Of a DNA stretch of 9,604 nt, positions 5,685-9,604 are shown in pieces. The stretch comes from Nitrososphaeraceae archaeon (GTDB lineage: Archaea; Thermoproteota; Nitrososphaeria; Nitrososphaerales; Nitrososphaeraceae). Positions within the stretch are counted from its first letter, which is position 1. Each line of letters opens with the position of its first letter. The stretch is from positions 1-9,604 of the forward strand of contig JAICQW010000059.1 of assembly GCA_025937665.1 (NCBI GenBank). The letters are read 5' to 3'. Both the position numbers and the translations under genes were made by a program. A model generated the notes under the pieces. That model saw nothing but the letters and a program-made list of their open reading frames with translations, did no database searches and had not been told where the DNA came from.

Positions 5685-6719
5685 ATGAAGATAGCAGTCG
5701 TTGGAATGGGAGTCGCAGGAGCTTATCTTATGAACGGCTTAAGTAATGATCATGACAATTACGTTAAGGGGTTTGAAAGAATGCCTATTGAAGATCATGA
5801 TGCAGTTTGTGCCTGGGCAACTTGTGAAAATATAATGGAAGATCTGATAAAGGAATGTGGACTGGAGTTTAATGACTATATTTTACATGAGGGAAAAAAC
5901 ATGAAGGTGGATATGGGCCAAAGTGGTAAAGAGGATAACACTATTAATGTTGGGCTAAAAGGGATGGTAACTTATGACAAAATAAGATTAATCAAGGACA
6001 TGACAAGGGGTACTAACATCCAATTTGGTATTATTCCAAAAAAAGAGAATCTTGAATCAGAGTTTGATCTTATTATTGATGCCACAGGCTTTCACCGAAA
6101 TTATTTACCACGCCCGCAAAACGAAATGTGGATACCCTGTATTCAGTATAAAGTGAAATATCAGGGTAAAACTCCTTTTGATGATTTTTACTTGAAAGCT
6201 TTTCCCTCAATGAAGGGCTACTTTTGGTACTTTCCATTAGAAAATGGTTATGCACATATCGGAGCTGGAGATTATGAACGAAAAAACAACAATGTATTTG
6301 TTGATGAATTTTTGAAAAAACACAAATGTGAAGTAATAAAAAAAGTTGGTCGTCCAGTCAGAATAAGCCCGCCCAAAAATTCCGAACCTTTTACTGATGG
6401 TCGGAAAACTATTGGAGTCGGTGAATCAATTGGCACTGTATATCCTTTGCTTGGCGAAGGAATTATTCCATCAACATGGTGTGCACAATTGTTTATCAAA
6501 CACATCAATGATTTTAATGCGTATAGAAGGGAAGTTTTGAAGAAGTTTCAGATTTATGCTCTTGTTTTTAAATTCATTCAGATGAAAATCAATGGTAAAT
6601 TCAATATTTTCAAGAATGCTGCTGAGGTACTTAAGATTTACAATCACATGAAAAATGAAGAAAAGAGATATGGAATGGAAGTAAAATTGAAGGATTTGAT
6701 AAAAGTCTCTCGGATATAG
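5685..6719 (+). CDS. Geranylgeranyl-reductase-like FAD-dependent oxidoreductase
   Basis: Flavoprotein of the geranylgeranyl reductase (GGR) type, a family that saturates isoprenoid double bonds in archaeal ether lipids or quinone side chains. I chose the ATG at 5685 (344 residues) because the FAD-binding strand starts there: MKIAVVGMGVAGAYL, with GxGxxG at residues 7-12 and an acidic end of strand two at E31. An upstream in-frame GTG at 5631 would add 18 residues ahead of the Rossmann fold. Other family marks are IIDATG (130-135), the aromatic GYFWYFP motif (178-184) with HIGAGDY after it, and GVGESIGTVYPLLGEGI (244-260), where GGRs usually have GDA rather than GES. It is shorter than most archaeal GGRs (about 390 or more), with a basic C-terminus. 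The substrate cannot be told from sequence. It is transcribed alone, divergent from one membrane-protein gene and convergent with another. Confidence 0.85.
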   Translation: MKIAVVGMGVAGAYLMNGLSNDHDNYVKGFERMPIEDHDAVCAWATCENIMEDLIKECGLEFNDYILHEGKNMKVDMGQSGKEDNTINVGLKGMVTYDKIRLIKDMTRGTNIQFGIIPKKENLESEFDLIIDATGFHRNYLPRPQNEMWIPCIQYKVKYQGKTPFDDFYLKAFPSMKGYFWYFPLENGYAHIGAGDYERKNNNVFVDEFLKKHKCEVIKKVGRPVRISPPKNSEPFTDGRKTIGVGESIGTVYPLLGEGIIPSTWCAQLFIKHINDFNAYRREVLKKFQIYALVFKFIQMKINGKFNIFKNAAEVLKIYNHMKNEEKRYGMEVKLKDLIKVSRI

Positions 6720-6734
6720 ATTTTACATTTTAGG

Positions 6735-6974
6735 TTAACTCTTTAGCAATGTTTTTCGTAAATATTTCGTTTTAAGAATACCCAGTAACAAAATCAACAC
6801 TACTACCAATCCAATAGCTAGTGACGCCTTGACTATTGAGGAGATTAGTTTGTCGGTAGAATTATTGAACATATTAATATGCAATGGACCAATTATGAAA
6901 ATCAGAAAGTATGAAACTATCATTATCATACTCCACATAATAAGAATAAGAGCGAACAGTCCAAATAATCTCAT
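6735..6974 (-). CDS. Small membrane protein coupled to the GlcNAc-1-P transferase
   Basis: A 79-residue protein with two strong hydrophobic helices (about 3-29 and 47-68), a polar loop with NNST (37-40) between them and a very basic tail, KTKYLRKTLLKS. Family not recognised. Its ATG overlaps the TGA of the upstream transferase gene by four bases (ATGA), so the two are translated together and probably sit in the same membrane step. It could be an accessory subunit or a topology helper for the transferase; this is inference from gene order only. It ends 15 bases from the convergent flavoprotein gene. The NxST sequence in the loop could be a glycosylation site if the loop faces outside. The coding call rests on the overlap and the clear membrane hairpin. 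Confidence 0.7.
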   Translation of the reverse strand: MRLFGLFALILIMWSMIMIVSYFLIFIIGPLHINMFNNSTDKLISSIVKASLAIGLVVVLILLLGILKTKYLRKTLLKS

Positions 6975-7987
6975 AATGATATTATTCCCTTCATGATGGA
7001 ATATTGAATAACAATTGAAATGAATGACAGTATCGATGAGAACGTTCCTAGTATAAGAATTCTATTTATTATTTCCTTTTCAGATAATGGACCTTTAGCT
7101 AGTATGAGTCTTACTAATGTAGCCGGTGCGCGACTTTCTTTGGATGCCACTAATCTATAATCATCACTTAATAATACTGGTCTGGTCTTGACCTGTCTGT
7201 GTTCCACTATTTTCTTTACGCTAGAGAGAAATAGGAATGAATTCATTACTGCCGGTAAGAGTGCTATCACACCAATTATCTCAGAATTTCCTGCTATTGA
7301 TATAGCGGCATACATAGATCCTAATAACAGTGTGCCTGAATCACCTAGAAATATTTTGCTTGGAAATTTATGGTAATGATATATTGCAATAACCCCAAAG
7401 AACAACGGAAGGCCCATTAAAAATACATTAGTGTTACCAAATAATAAAACACTTACTAATAATGGTATCATTGTTATTATAATAAAGCCGCTAGCTACGC
7501 CATTGAATACATCAATTGAGTTTATAGTATTACCAACGATAGATATCATAGAAAGAATAAGTGGGATATATAGCAGTGGTATGAATGCACTATCAAAAAT
7601 TAATCCAAGATAATTTCCGTGGCTTCCTAGAACTATTATAGGAATTGCTGCCAGTATCAAAGTGACAGGTTTGAACCAACCGGGCATAGTTTTCAAGTCA
7701 TCAATATACCCAATGAAAAATGCGATAATTGTCGTCAATAATAGAGAAATGATCTTCACGTCCAGTATTAACAAATATAATATTATTTCAGCTATTACTA
7801 TTCCTATTAAAATTACAGGACCGGCGGGTCTGGGAATCATTGGTTTGCCAGGTTTATGATAGTCTACTACAGTTTTCCCTTTCTTGTTGAGGTATTTAAT
7901 AAAAGGAGGCGTGATAAGGAAAATAATCAGGAATGAGAGAGCAGAGACAATAACTGCATTTATGATAAAATCTGATAGATAAACCAA
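6971..7987 (-). CDS. UDP-GlcNAc:dolichyl-phosphate GlcNAc-1-phosphate transferase (AglH/DPAGT1/MraY family)
   Basis: Polytopic membrane enzyme (338 residues, about ten helices) of the polyprenyl-phosphate N-acetylhexosamine-1-phosphate transferase family. It transfers a sugar phosphate from UDP-sugar to a lipid phosphate, the first step of lipid-linked glycan assembly for protein N-glycosylation or the cell surface. Motifs in order: KPMIPRPAG (48-56), IGYIDDLK with the magnesium-binding pair D96/D97, NTINSIDVFNG (153-163) with N156 and D159, FLGDSGT (213-219), and a cytosolic loop HRQVKTRP (263-270). The C-terminal APATLVRLILAKGPLSEKE segment is typical of the archaeal/eukaryotic AglH/DPAGT1 branch rather than bacterial MraY. 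The TTG start follows an in-frame stop by one codon and has AGGT nine bases upstream. The helicase gene lies 51 bases before it on the same strand, and a small membrane-protein gene overlaps its end. The exact sugar is not certain. Confidence 0.92.
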   Translation of the reverse strand: MVYLSDFIINAVIVSALSFLIIFLITPPFIKYLNKKGKTVVDYHKPGKPMIPRPAGPVILIGIVIAEIILYLLILDVKIISLLLTTIIAFFIGYIDDLKTMPGWFKPVTLILAAIPIIVLGSHGNYLGLIFDSAFIPLLYIPLILSMISIVGNTINSIDVFNGVASGFIIITMIPLLVSVLLFGNTNVFLMGLPLFFGVIAIYHYHKFPSKIFLGDSGTLLLGSMYAAISIAGNSEIIGVIALLPAVMNSFLFLSSVKKIVEHRQVKTRPVLLSDDYRLVASKESRAPATLVRLILAKGPLSEKEIINRILILGTFSSILSFISIVIQYSIMKGIISL

Positions 7988-8038
7988 TTTTCAATTACCT
8001 GTTGTAACTATACAAGAAATATCTTTTTGCACTCATTT

Positions 8039-9604
8039 TTAATTCTTGATTTGATTCTTTAGTTTTTTTGCAAGTTTGACGCCTATTTTTGATATGGATC
8101 CTAGTTTTGATTCAGAAGTCTTGTCGATGTCAGTAACACTTGTGATTCCTGCCTTATATAGAGCCCTTGCCCTGATCCTTCCAATTCCCTCAAGTTGTAT
8201 AAGAGGTATCAATTCTGATTTTATGCCATGTTTAATTCTCAATCGTAGTTTTGCTATTTCTACCAAAAGATCCTTTCTTCCTATCAATTTTGCAATTTCA
8301 TAAAGACAATATGACAACCAGTATGTTGTTTCAACCATTCTATACAGATCCCCTGGTTCAACACCAAATTTTTCATTTAGATTTGCTTCACTTGATTCAT
8401 CGATCCATTCTAGAAGAATTATCAAATTTTTTAATGTATAGTCATAATTAGAAAGCCCGTGAGAACCCAGTTCATGTTTTTCAAACATTCTTTCAAAGTA
8501 TTCTACTTCATTTTGCCTCAATGTTAACTTTGGATAAAAATCGTAAGAGTCACAAATCCAATGTAGAAAATTTATCCCATCATCATATTTGTTACTATTA
8601 TAGAAATCTAAATTTTTCTTGAAATGAATACCGGTTTTTGGATCGATATACAACAAGGAAATGCGTTTACCAAATCTAGTAGCCATAAGTAACTCATTCC
8701 TCATGATAATCAATCCCTCGTCGTGTAGATAGTGCAGTAGTGAGTCAATTTCAAAGCTGATACTTTCATTTCTGTGATTCTTTGAGAGGAATGTTTCCTC
8801 AAAAAAGTAAAATAATTCAGACTTTAATATTTTAGGTCTTGAAGCTATCACTCCTAGAACATGTACTCTTAGTGCCGTTTCATTCATTAACTGAGAGACG
8901 ATTGGTTCCGGCTCTCCTAACACAAAATGATTGTAGAGATCTTCTGGATTTGTTCTCGAATCCGCGACTATGATGGCTTCGCCATATTTATCATAAGCAG
9001 GTCTTCCAGCCCGCCCGCATAATTGTTTGTACTGTAATACACTCAATGGGACATTACCGCCATATTCATAATTGTATCTAAAAATACTAGTGATTACAAC
9101 ACGTCTAGCAGGTAGATTTACTCCTGCAGCGAGAGTTGGTGTGGCAAATAGAATCTTTATTATGCCATTTCTAAAAGCATCTTCTACAATTTGCCTGCTT
9201 TTTACTCCTAGGCCTGCATGGTGAAATCCTACACCTTTTGTAACAATACTTGAAAGTGTTCTATTAAGTTGTGTATCATCTCCCTGTTTTAAAATTTCTA
9301 CTCCAATCTTTTGGGCTGAAAGTTTTGAAGCTTTGTCCAGTAATTTTGGCACTAAATCTGAAGTTTTTTTTGCTAGTGAAACAGCACGTTTACGAGTCTC
9401 TGCAAACACAAGTGATTGTCCTCCATCATTAGTAATCGAATCCATTGCAAGACTTAATATTCCACCGGATGAATTATCAGCAACTCCAATATTATCAATT
9501 TCAAAAGTTGTACCATTGCTCATGGTAACTTTACCATAATTATATACCCCTTCTATCAATTCAGTAGGACGCCACTTACTTTGTATTGGTTCACATTTTA
9601 ACCA
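8039..9604 (-). CDS. hel308: ATP-dependent DNA helicase Hel308, N-terminus outside window
   Basis: Superfamily 2, Ski2-like 3'-5' DNA helicase of the Hel308/HelQ group, acting on stalled or collapsed replication forks. The frame is open through the right edge, so the true start lies outside; 521 residues are visible out of about 720 expected, and helicase motifs I-III are missing. Visible parts start with SKWRPTELIEGVY, then the second RecA domain with motif IV SLVFAETRKRA (64-74), GFHHAGL (126-132), motif V FATPTLAAGVNLPARR (153-168) and motif VI QYKQLCGRAGR (191-201). Winged-helix and ratchet domains follow. Near the C-terminus is a helix-hairpin-helix, LEGIGRIRARALYKAG, which matches Hel308 domain 5 and separates it from RNA helicases such as Ski2 or Mtr4. 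An internal TTG at 9557-9559 is not the start, because the sequence before it continues the family alignment. Confidence 0.95.
   Translation of the reverse strand, partial: WLKCEPIQSKWRPTELIEGVYNYGKVTMSNGTTFEIDNIGVADNSSGGILSLAMDSITNDGGQSLVFAETRKRAVSLAKKTSDLVPKLLDKASKLSAQKIGVEILKQGDDTQLNRTLSSIVTKGVGFHHAGLGVKSRQIVEDAFRNGIIKILFATPTLAAGVNLPARRVVITSIFRYNYEYGGNVPLSVLQYKQLCGRAGRPAYDKYGEAIIVADSRTNPEDLYNHFVLGEPEPIVSQLMNETALRVHVLGVIASRPKILKSELFYFFEETFLSKNHRNESISFEIDSLLHYLHDEGLIIMRNELLMATRFGKRISLLYIDPKTGIHFKKNLDFYNSNKYDDGINFLHWICDSYDFYPKLTLRQNEVEYFERMFEKHELGSHGLSNYDYTLKNLIILLEWIDESSEANLNEKFGVEPGDLYRMVETTYWLSYCLYEIAKLIGRKDLLVEIAKLRLRIKHGIKSELIPLIQLEGIGRIRARALYKAGITSVTDIDKTSESKLGSISKIGVKLAKKLKNQIKN

Noticed and set aside
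6073..6508. Minus-strand frames inside the flavoprotein gene
   Set aside because: Antisense shadows of a clear flavoprotein reading frame.
7188..7859. Three plus-strand frames opposite the GlcNAc-1-P transferase
   Set aside because: The transferase motifs are intact on the minus strand; these frames are low-complexity reflections of its hydrophobic codons.
9557..9559. TTG as the true start of the Hel308 gene (506 residues)
   Set aside because: The frame stays open upstream to the edge and the residues before it (SKWRPTE) fit the helicase, which also needs its first RecA domain.
1..9604. CRISPR array, tRNA or rRNA gene, insertion sequence, defence or phage genes
   Set aside because: I found no regularly spaced long repeats, cloverleaf-like sequence, transposase frame or terminal inverted repeats. 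All large frames are housekeeping genes or small unknown proteins.

Overview
The window is archaeal and most likely from an ammonia-oxidising thaumarchaeon (Nitrososphaeria). The signs are an RNA polymerase subunit Rpo3/RpoD followed by ribosomal proteins eL18 and uL13, a group II chaperonin (thermosome), a two-domain Spt5/NusG, a Hel308 helicase and a dolichol-type GlcNAc-1-phosphate transferase. Upstream of several genes lie A/T-rich TATA-like boxes about 25 to 30 bases before the start codon, a spacing that fits leaderless mRNAs. The DNA is AT-rich. Genus assignment is not possible by eye; a low-GC Nitrososphaerales member is only a guess.

Layout from left to right. Positions 1-1463 (minus) hold the informational operon rpo3 - eL18 - uL13, running off the left edge toward the expected uS9 gene. 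A 90-base divergent promoter region follows. Positions 1554-2287 (plus) hold two overlapping unknown genes, the second a 79-residue protein with a CxxC...CxxH zinc-type knuckle. Positions 2305-3945 (minus) are a thermosome subunit with its own good promoter. Positions 4040-5238 (minus) hold Spt5 and uL11, a classic pair linking transcription elongation and the ribosomal GTPase stalk base; Spt5 carries an unusual acidic Ser/Thr-rich N-terminal extension. Positions 5366-5557 (minus) are a small two-helix membrane protein. Positions 5685-6719 (plus) encode a geranylgeranyl-reductase-like flavoprotein. Positions 6735-7987 (minus) hold a GlcNAc-1-P transferase and an overlapping small membrane protein. 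Positions 8039-9604 (minus) are the C-terminal part of a Hel308 helicase whose N-terminus lies outside the window.

Functionally the window is mostly housekeeping: transcription (Rpo3, Spt5), translation (eL18, uL13, uL11), protein folding (thermosome), DNA repair (Hel308), isoprenoid or lipid reduction (GGR-like) and the first step of lipid-linked glycan assembly. No rRNA, tRNA, CRISPR array, insertion sequence or phage gene was seen. The least explained parts are the 1554-2287 gene pair, the Spt5 extension, the two small membrane proteins, and two short direct-repeat sets in promoter regions. I saw no convincing new multi-gene system; the unknown pair is the best candidate for uncharacterised biology.
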